From Sialis fuliginosa (Eukaryota > Arthropoda > Insecta > Megaloptera > Sialidae): 64,000 bases of DNA. Positions 1 through 11,590 of the stretch are shown here, piece after piece. The notes beneath the pieces are model-generated. The model saw only the letters and a list, made by a program, of their open reading frames with translations, searched no databases and was not told where the DNA came from. Position numbers and translations under genes: made by a program. Within the stretch, counting starts at the first letter, position 1; the number at the start of each line of letters is the position of its first letter. The DNA lies in contig OY540815.1 in assembly GCA_961205875.1 (NCBI GenBank), forward strand, positions 5,208,001-5,272,000, read 5' to 3'.

Positions 1-52
1 ATTCTAAAACGATCACAAAGTTTCTCGTATCTTCGATATTTCGAGGAAGCAA
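1..52 (+). repeat. 3' end of dispersed repeat family X
   Basis: The window opens inside a repeat: the motif aaacgatcacaaag-ttctcgtatcttcgatatt-cgag recurs at 5295-5340 and 29078-29122, where it closes elements of several hundred bases, and in altered inverted form near 45470. Only the last 50 bases or so are inside the window. Confidence 0.7.
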
Positions 53-588
53 TAGTATAACTGAGAAAATTAAGTTTTCTATGAGGAGTCAAAATCGTTC
101 TGAATTTGCATTTTAGAGCAGTGCTAATAAATTTATAATCATGTGAAACAGCTATCAATTTTATGGTGTACTAACGTGTAAATACACCAATCACCACTGC
201 TTTAAGATCGCTGATTTTATCATTAAAAATAATTAAAAAATAAAATATTTTGAAACTTATTTACAAGGGCACATAACGTCTAAATTAAGGTTTAACTGCC
301 AATGTTTTAAATCTGTTATTACATTTAGCTGTACTTTATTGGTCATAAAAAAACATTATTTTATATAAATACGGGTCAGTCAATAGTGATAGATTAGAAA
401 GTGTTGGTATCTATATAAATTATATAAAAGAATAACTGTATAGTTTATATGAATACGTCATAACATGATTTTTATGACATGTGGTAAGTGTAACCAAAAG
501 GAATATCGATGTTTATTGATGTTTACGATGTCATAAGAAATTATTTGATGTATAATATCAGTAATCAGTATGTATGAATAATAATATA

Positions 589-715
589 CAGGGTGTTTGC
601 AAAAACTGTGTGATATTTATCAGCTTTGTTGATATTAGTTAGAAGTTCGATTAAATGAGGAATAATGACGTAATCAGATAAACAACTGAATGTTTTTATT
701 ATTTTATACACCCTA
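589..715. repeat. Possible short TIR element (CAGGGTGT ends)
   Basis: TACAGGGTGTTTGC on the left faces TATACACCCTACA on the right, about 127 bases apart, with TA on the left flank. This resembles an internally deleted Tc1/mariner-type MITE. The terminal match is only about 8 bases, so the call is weak. Confidence 0.3.
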
Positions 716-731
716 CATATGAATGTATGTA

Positions 732-911
732 CAATAAACCCTCCATTTAAGCGGTTAATTGGTTCCATGAAAACAGCGCGTAAATGGAGCAATAGAAATT
801 ATTCCATTATGTTGTGTTTTTTAAATCTTTTCTTCCTTTCTTTCCAAACTTTTTCAACCGTGTAAAAGTGAATCCACGTAAACATAGACCGCATAAATGG
901 AGGCATTACTG
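732..911. mobile_element. Pogo/Tigger-like MITE, 180 bp
   Basis: Imperfect inverted ends CA(A/G)TAA…CCTCCATTTA(A/T)GCGGT on both sides, flanked by TA at 730-731 and 912-913, the usual Tc1/mariner/pogo target. No coding potential is seen. Family assignment rests on the TA target and the CAGTAA start of the right end. Confidence 0.55.
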
Positions 912-913
912 TA

Positions 914-2940
914 GTAATGTAGGCTCTCTCTGCAAAATGTAAATTTTTGAGTCCATGCGTTGTTTTACAGGAGCAATATCTGTTTCTTACAATAAATGTA
1001 TGTACAGTCAAATGCAGAACTGGTCTTCCAGTTTGTATTTCAAAATGGGACTTAAAGGATGATACATGGAGTAATTTTGGTAAACTTTGTGTCCTAGTTA
1101 CACTTTGTCAATGTACTACAAAACCTTACATATCTCATAATTTTTATATTTTATTTGATATTTTTAATGGGTGTAAGTTTATATGATTTTCTAATAAAAA
1201 TTTGAAAATATTTGTCGATTAAATGTTTGGTACGGTTTGCTATAATTTACTCTAAGTACGACAATTTTAGTCGCATTTAAATGAGCAACCACTTATATTT
1301 TTTCAGGACTTTTACTTGAAGCATTTTTTTATTATTTTTTTATGTTCTGATGCAGTAATTTCGGGTAATTTTTATCCAAAGTATTGTCAACTAATGTACT
1401 TTCGATTATTATGGGACAGAAATAGTTATCTTGATCTTGCCGGTTAAGTCGAAAATATATGGTCAAGCTGCAGCTCTTTATATTTGTGAAATTAAATTAT
1501 TTTATATAATATTTATATAATGCTAACCATAATAAGTATAAGAAATAGATAACTAAAACAAAATTTGTAATAATAAATCATTATTTGAAATGGACGTATA
1601 TTTATTGTTTTTATTTAACATGTTATAACTATATAAGCTCCGCCCTAGAAAAAGATAACCGATGATGTTTGTCTTTAAATTTGGAATCTGTTGTAAGCGA
1701 TTCTGGCTTTTAAGGTGGCAGACAAATTCTGCAGGCGATTGTACATAGGTTCATAAGCTATTAATAATATAAGGTAAAAAAATTGACGTTTGTAACATTT
1801 ATCAATGTTATTGAATGATGACACTAAAGTTCGTTAGTATACTATTATATACATATTGATAGTGTCAAATTTGACACCAATATAAGATTAAATGAATCCA
1901 AATACTTATGTCAAAATAAATAAAAGAGTCATCATAACACTTAAGTGAGTTGCAGCATTAAAAATAATATAAATAATAGATAAGAAATACAATATAATAT
2001 GTAAATAGCTTGAGGTGTAAGTTATATTAAGTAAAACTTAAAAAAATATTGTATTAATATTAAATTAATAATTAAACGCATTATTTTGACGTACAAACCA
2101 TAGACAAAACACGTAGCTTGATACCGGCTTAAACTGACATAGATGCATTAAATTATATTTCTTTTATATTATATTATATATCTTATATATTTTATATAAC
2201 CGATGTAAATTAACTTGTAAGCGTGCAATATTCATCCATCTTTCTCTTATACATATACTCATTGCTCTTTCACGCATATGCACTCTCTCCTTAGCGTTTC
2301 ATCTTGAAAACCTGTCGTATTTTAAAATGTGTCATTCCTATTCAGTAGCTCGCTAAAAAAGTTTCACTTCAAAAATGAAAAATACTTTCTAGTAAAAATA
2401 TCGGTTACTCGTATAGTCAATTGATATAAAACCTGATGAAAAGTAAAAATATAGTTTGAGTTCATACTGTATATATGTAATTATAGATTTTTATGTTCAT
2501 TGAAGCTATTGGTTGTCGAAAAGGGTATTATTTTTGATTAAAAAGTTCTCTAAACATTGATGAAACATCGAGACATTAAACTACAAAGGGACAGGACAAA
2601 AGTGTATGGAAATTGTATGTCATTATTGCTGATAAAATAGGAAATGAATTTAGTTTTTAACACACGACAAAATTAACTTTCCACGAAATTAGCTAGTTGA
2701 GTAAAGTAATCATTTTGTGATAAAATCTATAATATATTGTTATCAAGAATTAAAATCTGTTGTATTTGATACTCTTTAATACCATATTCTATCCTCATAA
2801 TATTCAGATGTAATTAAATAAATTAAGGTAAGAGAAAATAACGTAAAAATATTGTTTAAAAAAATTGTTTTATTTTTTATAATTATTAGTCATTATTAAC
2901 CGGAAGTTTATATTTGTAATTAAATAAGAATTGAGTTAAG
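914..2940. other. AT-rich intergenic DNA, no gene seen
   Basis: No open frame with splice sites, codon structure or recognisable peptide on either strand. The one longer frame (947-1186, plus) begins inside the preceding MITE flank and has no recognisable composition. Confidence 0.6.
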
Positions 2941-3149
2941 TGACCCGAAAACGAATATTAGCACACCCAAAGCATGCTATGCTTTGCAGTGTGGTTTTAC
3001 TCTCGTCCCATTTTTTTTTCGTATGAAATTTGATAAAACGAGCATTATATATTAAATTTCTTCAGTAACCCCCTTACATGTTTACATTTTATAAATGAGA
3101 ACATTACAGTCTCCGTATTCACTTAATTTAATATCGATTGGTTTTAATT

Positions 3150-3360
3150 TTCTGTCATAAAAATATAAACAAAGTTCAATTTGTCGTTTTTGGCCCGTTT
3201 TTAGACCTTGTCAACAAACTGCAGCTCGCAATACGTAATAAATTAACACAAAACCTTTTGAAATCGCTTCATCTATTTGCAGAATAGAACCCTATTAAAA
3301 CTCAACCAAATCGGATAACTAGAAGTAAGGAAATTTGCAGTTTATTTACATCATTTTGCT
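3150..3360. repeat. Dispersed repeat, inverted copy at 57.6-57.8 kb
   Basis: The stretch holding 'ctattaaaactcaacc', 'aaatcggataactagaag' and 'caaagttcaatttgtcg' is present as its reverse complement at 57615-57835 with the same order of landmarks. No coding potential or termini could be set. Family unknown. Confidence 0.55.
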
Positions 3361-4585
3361 TATTTTAACGAATTTCGGAATCGCAAATATAGGTAGTGAT
3401 CGAGGTAGTTCGATAAATATCCACAGCGAGCGCCACTGAAGTTACTTCATTGTATGTTTTGTGATTACTTCATCTGTCATATTATACTTATTATTATAAT
3501 TTATACATATATGTTCTGTATTTTAATTATTTTATTCAAAGTCAATCAATGACTTTTTAAACAAGATAAAATTAGGTAAGTTCATTTTTAAATCAAAAAT
3601 ATAATATCATATAGTATAACCTATAAATATTATTTTTATTTTAGATCAATGTAATTTTTTGTAAACGCCAGACATTAGGTGAATACAGTTGTTATCGTTG
3701 TAATTTAAAAATATGTCGATGTATTTATTTTATCTTTTTAATTATTATTAAATTTTTATACATTGTCATATTAATACAATTTACGAAAAATCATGTATCC
3801 ATTTTATATGTATGTCATTAGTTAAAAAATGTACATTTAAATTTTGTATTGTATTAAATTATGTTATTGTCACATTGTTTGATACGTTTTTCTATGAAAA
3901 TATACGACGAAAATGAACATCTGGATTTGTTCATACTTTTCATTGTTGGTATGGTATGTTTTAAAAAAAATTTTAATTGTGTTTGTTGAAATTTAATGTT
4001 AATTCCGAAAAAATATAGTTGTATGATTAACGTATTATGATTAATTAAAATGTATTATTTATTATTTGTGGAAGATGTTTTTCAGGTTCTGTATTTATTT
4101 ATTCTTTTGTGACAAATTGTTTTAAGAAAATATACTACATGAAAGTGAGGTTATGTCATTTAACTTATAAAACCACTATTATTACTATTAATATCAATTT
4201 AGAGAAGAAATGAGAGTAAAAAATTAACATTTTTTAAAAACATTCTTAAAAAAACAATAGTTTCAAAAGTCTAAAGGGTGTGCTTTTTATGGCCAAGCCA
4301 TGCTATTTCTGTATTTTTATTGAATTAAAAACTATAATTTCCATGCAACTTAGATATTTAGAAAAACGGTGAATGCCTTGCGACTAACTGCTCTAAAACG
4401 TGGGTACAAATCTCTTCCATCGATTAATCTTACATTTTTATTACAAATTATCATTTATAAATTTTTGTTAAAACAGACCTGCATTAATTTAATTATCACA
4501 TAAAATAATTTAATTCTAGGGTCTCAGGCTTTCGAACAGTGAAAGTCCGTTTGATATCGTTTCAATAGATCAAGAGAGAGACAAA

Positions 4586-5340
4586 TTAAAAAAACATTTG
4601 CCAAGTAAATGCACAGTGCTTCCTCGTGCTAAATTCACCAAAGGTAGTTAATTATTGAACAATTTAAATAAAAACCGATAGTATTGAAATAAATTGCCTG
4701 GAATTGGTTAACCATTTAATTTTTATACAATTTTACTAAAAAATATTAGTTTAAAAGACGCATCTGATTATTTTTTCGTATATTTTTAATTTTTTGACAA
4801 ATGTCAAAATTACATTTAATATGTCCAAGCAAATATCAGTTTAGAAAAACAAAACACGAATTTTTAAAATAAATTGAGATAAATCTTTGTAAGGGAATAT
4901 TTTACAACAAACGTTGTAGACCTATTTATAGGAAATTTAATGCTCTACAAAAAATATTCTATAAAATTTTCACGTAACATGTGTCGTTCTTAAGATATCT
5001 TGAAAAAATAAATATTTTGGGATGTCACTCTTACACACGATTTTGATGATTTTGAAATGGGACCGTCCTCAAGCCAGACCTAACCATTCCACCAAGTTTC
5101 AATAATATCGATTCAGTGGTTCATGAGTTATGCGTGTGACAAGGATTCAAGGGACAGACGGACGGACGGACGGACACACGGACGGACGGACGGACGGACA
5201 GACAGACAGACACGGAACGAAAAGTGTGTCTTGACGTGAAACGGAAAGATCAATTTAAAATTTTGAAATCGGAGAACATTTTTTTTGTTTCAATCTGAAA
5301 CGATCACAAAGCTTCTCGTATCTTCGATATTGCGAGTAAG
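4586..5340 (+). repeat. Dispersed repeat family X, near-complete copy
   Basis: Starts at aacatttgccaagtaaatg and ends at cttcgatattgcgag. The same landmarks in the same order are seen at 28500-29125 (plus) and inverted at 45470-45895. It contains 'gattcagtggttcatgagttatgcg' type sequence followed by a GGAC-rich simple array, the arrangement found at the 3' ends of many insect non-LTR or SINE-like repeats. No protein is readable in it. Confidence 0.6.
5156..5215 (+). repeat. GGAC/GACA simple repeat
   Basis: Runs of GGAC units (ggacggacgg…) grading into gacagacaga, inside repeat family X. The copy at 45.6 kb has the complementary gtcc/gtct array, so the array is part of the element. Confidence 0.85.
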
Positions 5341-5921
5341 CAAAAATAACTATCAAAATTGATTGTATTGCTTATAAAACGAAAATAAACTGAAAAAATT
5401 AAAAATATTTCTATTATACAGACATAAGTATACACATAAAATATGTCCTTTTGTCATTGAGTATAGTCCACGGTATTTAAATTAAAATTCGCCAAATAGA
5501 TGAAAAAAATTATAAAGTTTTGATACTTTGTTCACGAACTCTCAGTAAGGTTCGGAATAAGAGCCCGAAAAGTTCCCACCTAAATCGTGGATGGAACATC
5601 CCCATTCACGTAAAAAACTACCCCCGGAATGAAATTTATCCCAGTTTTTCTCATTTTTCGTAAGACCATTGTTCAGAGAAAAAAATATAACAGGAATTAA
5701 AAATTCTACATGAATACTGCGTAAAAAAGTCATATTAGTTCTATTCGACTAATTCCCAGCCTTCTCTCTTAATCGATGCTCATAGTGAAGGGTAGTTTTG
5801 AGAATGAAGTGAAAAATCTGCATTGCATGATATAGAAATTATAAATTATAATAATGAGGTATACTTATTGTTAAATAAACGCAATAATATACGTACGATG
5901 TACACACAAACACACACACAT

Positions 5922-6263
5922 CAGTGGCGTAGATAGGGGGGTGATTGAGATGATCAATCACCCCCCATGAGTTTAGAAAATTCAAAGTTTTTTTTTAAAA
6001 TTTTTCAAGTATGAACGTAAATGGGAATAATTTGGTAAATTAAAAGCAAAAAAAAGGTCTTCAGTTATTTTTACATTTTGAATGATCTCTTTTTTTTTTT
6101 TTTTTTTTTTTAGTACTAAAGTAAACGAAACACAAATTATATAATCAAAAAAAAGGTCATTCAATTTTAAATTACATCAATAATTTTTTCTGCATATTTT
6201 AGAGACCCCTCAGTCACCACTTGTTATATCGCCCCCCATCATAAAAAGCTATCTACGCCATTG
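5922..6263. mobile_element. hAT-type MITE, CAGTGGCGTAGATAG ends
   Basis: Inverted ends CAGTGGCGTAGATAG and CTATCTACGCCATTG. The flanks are ACACACAT (5914-5921) and ACACACAC (6264-6271), an 8-bp target duplication with one mismatch in a CA-rich site. An inner T-run makes a lysine-rich frame on the minus strand (5982-6164) that is an artefact. Length 342 bp, no transposase. Confidence 0.7.
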
Positions 6264-6532
6264 ACACACACATACACATACATTGTAGCGTTACTATTAT
6301 ATCGTGGGTCAGAAAAATGCTTTGATCATTATATTTTACGGCCTGACTAGCAGCTAGAATAATTACTTAGTACATTAGTGTTTATAATGAACTGTACCTA
6401 CTATAAGAGACTTTATTTTAAATTTTAAATTTAATATCTTTTTTATATCCGTTATATAGCCGAAACATTTTCATAGATTTTAATATTTAAAAGCTTTATA
6501 GTTCTAATCTGAAATAATTAAAAGTAACTTAC

Positions 6533-6755
6533 TTGTGCTTCTTTTTCAGTTTTTAAAGCAATTTCTCCTATTTGATTCCCGCTAGGTACTGGTGGAGTTA
6601 ATAAAGTTTTAGGTGGGGTCACTCTTGCTGATGCTATCTTCCTTAAGGGTGTTCTCATGGGGACCTTTCTTATTCCTATTCCAGCTGGTATTTTCGTTAC
6701 CTTTATGTCAACAATGTCGGAAGGATTTGACTCGATTGCATTTCTATTAATTAAC
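6533..6755 (-). CDS. Orphan internal exon, unknown protein
   Basis: A 223-base block on the minus strand is open in one frame for 74 codons. It is preceded by a T-rich acceptor (ttttttatag at 6756-6765) and followed by an excellent donor (gtaagt, 6532-6527). It opens with the third base of a split codon and ends in phase 0. The peptide is rich in Lys, Arg, Pro, Ile and Thr (for example KIPAGIGIRKVPMRTPLRK near its middle and RVTPPKTLLTPPVP later), with no signal peptide or membrane segment; I do not recognise it. Its start phase fits a splice from the last seen exon of Osiris gene A, where a GTGAGT donor overlaps the stop codon, so it may be a downstream exon of that gene. Otherwise it belongs to a separate minus-strand gene whose other exons I did not find. 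The composition differs strongly from the flanking AT-rich DNA, which supports a real exon. Confidence 0.55.
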
Positions 6756-7549
6756 CTATAAAAAATATATTTGTATTAGTAAAAATCATGTTATAATGAA
6801 ATACATATATCAACATTAAATATGTAAAAGAGGAACGCCCTATTATATTATATTTGTGTAAATAATTTTTGTGTTTAATGAAAAATTAATATTTATTTCG
6901 TTTTCAATTAAAATAGATACTGGTACTGAATTTTAAAAAAATGTTAAATTATAATTCATTAATTAATTATTTTTCCATTTATAATTGCGATTTATTTATA
7001 AACCAATTAATTAAATTGTTTTAGAATTAAAAGAAATAAAGCATATTTCTGTTATATAAATAAATTAATATTTATATTAAATTTTATTCGGGTAATTCAG
7101 TAAAAGTTTAACGGTAAAGTGAAAATCACAAAACATGTTTTATTACACACGGCTTGCTCTAACTAGCCTTTCACAAAATGTGATCCAAAGGTCGGTACTG
7201 ATCTATGAAAAGAATATATCAGTTAGTTAAAAAAATATATATTTTTATTTTGTACTGAACTAAGTTTGTTGTAATATTTAAAAAAAAAGATTTTGGTCCT
7301 TCTCCACCCTAGTGGAGGGAAACTGAACTCGTTGGAGGGCAGAAACTTGATTTTCTTAGAGGCCCTCTAAAAAACGACAAAAAAATATCCAGTCAGAATT
7401 TCTTCTACCCCAAAAAAACTCGCGCCTGGCCCAGCCTGCGCTTGAAAAAGTTGAGGAACGACTGTTTTAAATCAATATTCAAGTTATTACGAACACTTTT
7501 TGTTACAAATCACAACTTGAAAGTTTTTAGCAGTTTTTAGTTTTATAAA
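6756..7549. other. AT-rich DNA with no gene seen
   Basis: Upstream flank of the orphan exon. No further exon could be supported. A GC-richer patch near 7290-7440 (ccctagtggaggga… cgcgcctggcccagcctgcg) resembles transposon sequence but has no clear ends. Confidence 0.5.
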
Positions 7550-7557
7550 GTCCTGAT

Positions 7558-8016
7558 TAGAGCTGGGCGCGGGCCGTGAATTTTTCGGGTCACGTCGGGT
7601 CACGGCCGTGACCCGACGTGACGTGAGCGATTTTCAAATATTGGATCGTGAGCGGGCGTGATCGTGAGTCAAAATAAAACAATCGGGCGTGACCGGGCGT
7701 GAGTACATTTTTGTCGTGCGTGAGTCCGTGAGTATATGTATGTATATTTTGATATTTCTTTAATTTCTGATCTCATGCATATATGATAATCTGTTAAATC
7801 GAATATTTGTATTAAACATTTTATTTATAATATATTATTCGGGTCACGAGCGTGACCCGCCGTGCGTGATCGGGCGTGAGTAAAAAAATAGAATTCGTGA
7901 GTGGGCGTGATCGTGAATACATTTTTTGTAACCGTGAGTGAGCGGGCGTGACTAAAATTTTTTCTCTCGTGAGCGTGCGTGATCGTGAGCAAAAATTACT
8001 CACGCGCCCAGCTCTA
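7558..8016. mobile_element. hAT-type MITE with GTGAGCGTGCGTGATCG arrays
   Basis: Inverted ends TAGAGCTGGGCGCG / CGCGCCCAGCTCTA, with an exact 8-bp target duplication GTCCTGAT at 7550-7557 and 8017-8024. Both subterminal regions carry short degenerate tandem repeats of cgggcGTGAGCGTGCGTGATCGTGAG type, inverted relative to each other; the middle is plain AT-rich DNA. A second copy is at 37617-38097 and a remnant at about 52612-52670. The minus-strand frame 7821-8051 is only these repeats. Confidence 0.9.
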
Positions 8017-8079
8017 GTCCTGATACCACTCTTGAATAAAATCAATGACACATGTTTAATTAAATTATAATTATTAGCT

Positions 8080-8352
8080 TAATTTGATGACTTTCGGCCA
8101 ATAGGTGTTAAAATGATGGACATTTAAACTAATTATTAGTTTAATCTATTTATTAATTATTATATTATCATTGCATCTACTTTACATTGTTTCAAATTTT
8201 ACTATTCTTTATTTTATAACTTTTGTGTCGTAGTATTTATTATTGTGTAATCATTAGCAAGTGTCCATTACAAAAAAAGGTTATAATTTAAATAATAAAC
8301 TATATATTTAGTTATTTAATTGATAAATAAATAGGTTCTTTATTAGTAACAT
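8080..8352 (+). mobile_element. Partial copy of MITE family T
   Basis: Matches the interior of the 568-590 bp family T seen whole at 20625-21192 and 39137-39722, with landmarks 'cggccaataggtgt', 'taattattag', 'gtgtcgtagta', 'cattagcaagtgtcca' and 'attagtaacatga'. Both ends are missing. Confidence 0.7.
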
Positions 8353-8423
8353 GAGGTAGGTACTTAAGGTACTGGTCAATTTTAATTTTTTCCGCTAAAG
8401 CTTGAATATCGAGTACAATAATA

Positions 8424-8692
8424 ACACAGCCACACAAAAAAAGTGTGCGATATCAAAAAGCGACATATATAGCATTGTAGTATTAGTCAAACATAGTCGT
8501 TTTTTTTAATTTGAGCTTAAATTTTGTGTTCAGGTTGTATTTTTCCAAGTTGGATAAACCGAAAAATCAAGCTCAAATAAAAAAAATTGGTAAGTAGAAA
8601 ATTCCAAAAATTTGGATTTCGACTTATTCGACCAATACTACAATGCTTTATAGGTCCATTTTTTGGTATCGCACTTTTTTTTATGGCTGTGT
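8424..8692. mobile_element. TIR MITE, ACACAGCCA ends
   Basis: Left end ACACAGCCACAC…AAGTGTGCGATATCAAAAA and right end TTTTTTGGTATCGCACTT…TGGCTGTGT form an imperfect inverted repeat of about 40 bases. The inner stretch also mirrors itself ('cattgtagtattagtc' against 'gaccaatactacaatg'). Length 269 bp, no coding potential. Confidence 0.7.
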
Positions 8693-9104
8693 AATTTGAT
8701 TAAATAAAATGTAATTTTTGTCACAGAGGTTTATTTGTTACGGTGTTGTTATGCGTTTCTTCTCTTGAGAGATAAGTCGACTACACATTCGCTCCAATTT
8801 TTTTATTCCGTTGCCCTACATTACTAGTTTTATACAGTATTTGCTTTCGCTTCTTGAAGAAGAAAAAACCAACACAAACTTCGGAAAGATAATCAATATA
8901 TTGTTTATTTAACTAGGTCGATATTTCGAGTATAGTTCCGATTTTATTTTTATAAAACTGTGAATTTAAATTGTTTTGGATGATTCTTTAATTAAAACAA
9001 TTGTAAATAAGTAATTCATGTTTTAATTACTCAGCAAGGAAGTGGATTTAATTTATGTTATTTTGTTTTTAGAGTTTCGTGAAATACGGAACAGTTCTAT
9101 AGAG

Positions 9105-9433
9105 CAGAGGTCACCAAACTTTTCGAGAAACGGGCCGGATCGAATTTTTTTAAAACATAGGGGGCCGGACGAAAAATATTCTTGTTGGAATACTATTAGA
9201 ACATTTATTTACATGTGCAATTAGCTATGTAAATAGAGTATATACCGTTTATAATGAAATATATCTATTCAAATGTAGATAAATACACATGCATATTTAC
9301 AACAAATCCTTAAATCATATAAAATTAATATTTCTTATATGTATAAAAAATATTTATATATAAAAATCAGGGGCCGGATGAAAAACTTTGGAGGGCTGGA
9401 TCCGGCCTGCGGGCCGTAGTTTGGTGACCGCTG
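9105..9433. mobile_element. hAT-type MITE, CAGAGGTCACCAAACT ends
   Basis: Inverted ends CAGAGGTCACCAAACT and AGTTTGGTGACCGCTG, 8-bp flanks CTATAGAG (9097-9104) and CTATATAG (9434-9441) with one mismatch. Both sides carry 'gggccgga' motifs. A left half of the same family is at 45112-45238. The plus-strand frame 9042-9224 runs into this element and is not a gene. Confidence 0.85.
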
Positions 9434-9441
9434 CTATATAG

Positions 9442-10801
9442 TGTGTTGGCCAAATTAAAGACGTGGAGTATAAAAAGTTTTCGGGAAAAATGCTTAAGAA
9501 TTGTTGCCCCACTCTATTACCAAAAATATCACTCAGAAAAATCTAAAAAATATGAATATTGATAATTCTGTTTAGATTGAGCCAAAATTATCAGAATTAA
9601 AAAATTCTAGGACCATCAATTGTTATAACAAATTGAATTGTTTATTTCTTTAAAACTTCTGAACCATTGGTTTTAGAAATAAAGTTTTTTGACAAAAAAT
9701 ATTTCTAACGATATAAGAAATAACTTTTGTCCCTACACGTTTTCCAAAATTTTCAATAATTTAAGTAGGAGCCTGATGGCTGGTAACATAATTGTGTAAG
9801 TGTAGCTTGCACTTATCTTAATTAATATTGTCTAGATCTAGATAAAGATTTTGACATGCTCCTAACTATCTGAAGATGGAACAAATTCCACATTTTGTTT
9901 TTAACATAAAATACACATAAAATGTCATTATAATATTCTTTCGATTTGAACAGTTACATGTTCAGTTTACTAAGATTCGAATTACAGTCAGCGGCGCACC
10001 CAGAAATTGTTCTGGAGTGGGAGGGAGGTAGGGGAAATGCTGTATGGCTAAAATTATCTTGTATTTTTGTAATATTATATTTTTCAATTATTCAAAAAAA
10101 TATATATACGAGTATATTCATCTGTACTTGAAATGTAACAAAAAAGAACCAAGGAATAAAAAAACGTATTTGAATTTTATAAACATTGACTATATTTTAA
10201 TATCACAAAATAAATACACATTAAATATATAATAATGACTGATTGAATAATTAAATTATATAATATTACATTTGGTTTTGTTTTTAATAAAAATAATTCA
10301 TATATGAAATGCGCCGAACCTGAAACGAAAATATAAAATGTTAGTAGATCGGAAAAAGATGGTAATCTTAGAAATATGTGCTACATGTTGAGAATTATAC
10401 ATACAGTCAGCCTACGCAAATGTGTGGCTTTTGTGGTATTTTAAATATACTCACATATGAAACAATGCCAATTTGTGTTACATGTATAGAATTTATATAT
10501 AATAAATTGAGGTTTATGGTAACTTAAATATGTTAGTAAGAGATTTTATAAATAGAAGAAAAGTATACTTTGTGGTTTCCTTTAGATATACGGAAATGAT
10601 TATACCAATTAACAGTTTTTAAGCAACAGTTTATTTTATTTACTTTAGTTAGGTGTTATTAAAAACAATCGATTAATGTGATCAATTTAATATTGAGTGA
10701 TTGGTATAGATTGCTGTTTATTAGACGCAATAACTCATCAAAGATATTTTAATGGCATTAATTTTCTTGATACTTATATGACATAATTATTTTCTTCTGT
10801 T
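9442..10801. other. Intergenic DNA with one weak transposon remnant
   Basis: No supported gene. At about 9988 the sequence 'cagcggcgcacccagaaattg' looks like a hAT-type left end, with a possible partner 'atgcgccgaa' near 10309, but neither an exact inverted repeat nor a target duplication could be shown. Confidence 0.45.
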
Positions 10802-11137
10802 CAGAGGTTATTTTAAGAAATTTTTTCAACTGCAAATACCTTTTTTTAATCTACTCTTTGTATATTTCTCCTTTTTGCTCTTTTTTTGGAATTTTTCAGC
10901 TACATAAATTAGCTTTTACAATTGCAAATACTTTTTTTTTTGCTCTACACTTTGTGTATATTTCTCTCTTACAAATTATAGTGATTTTTTTTTGCTCTAC
11001 ACTTACACTTTATTTTTTTAATTATATTTTTCTTTCTACTTGCAAATTTTCAACTACACAAATTAGTTTTTACAACTGCAGTTTTCATTTTTGGAACTGC
11101 AGAAACAAGCTACAACTACACACTAAAATAACCTCTG
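10802..11137. mobile_element. hAT-type MITE, CAGAGGTTATTTTA ends
   Basis: Perfect 14-base inverted ends CAGAGGTTATTTTA / TAAAATAACCTCTG and an exact 8-bp target duplication CTTCTGTT (10794-10801 and 11138-11145). The interior holds repeated 'tttgctctacact…' units, which create a spurious plus-strand frame (10858-11157). Confidence 0.9.
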
Positions 11138-11204
11138 CTTCTGTTCTAATTAATTGATGTTTTAATTTTTATCTGTACATAATATGTATGATATATTGAA
11201 CAAT

Positions 11205-11210
11205 TTTATT
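11205..11210 (-). terminator. Candidate poly(A) signal of gene A
   Basis: AATAAA on the minus strand about 380 bases past the TGA at 11591. It supports the TGA being used as the stop, if no further exon is spliced on. Confidence 0.35.
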
Positions 11211-11590
11211 TACGTTTAATTTACTTAATAACTATATTTTGAAAGTAGAACATAATTAATTGTTATACAAATATACGATAAGATAAATTACATTAGGTAT
11301 TGTATTATGAACTTTGAACTAGGTGTGCTATATTTTATATATGTGTAATACTTTAAACATCATATAAAAACATAATACATAAATGAAGAAATTTTAGTTA
11401 TGTACAGATGTTTCACATCATATGGTGCGTGTTGAAAGTGAATATGTAATTGATTGCACATTGGGATTATTTTGATTCATAAAGATAATTTAAGAAAAAA
11501 TTTGATTTGATTTGATTTAATTGTACAGTATATCTATGTATGTATTTCTATGCATTTTATCAATCTAAAGTCTAAAGGTTTTTTTTTTAC

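Noticed and set aside
10858-11157. 99-codon plus-strand frame rich in Phe/Leu/Ser
   Set aside because: It lies almost wholly inside the exactly delimited hAT MITE 10802-11137 and comes from T-runs and internal repeats.
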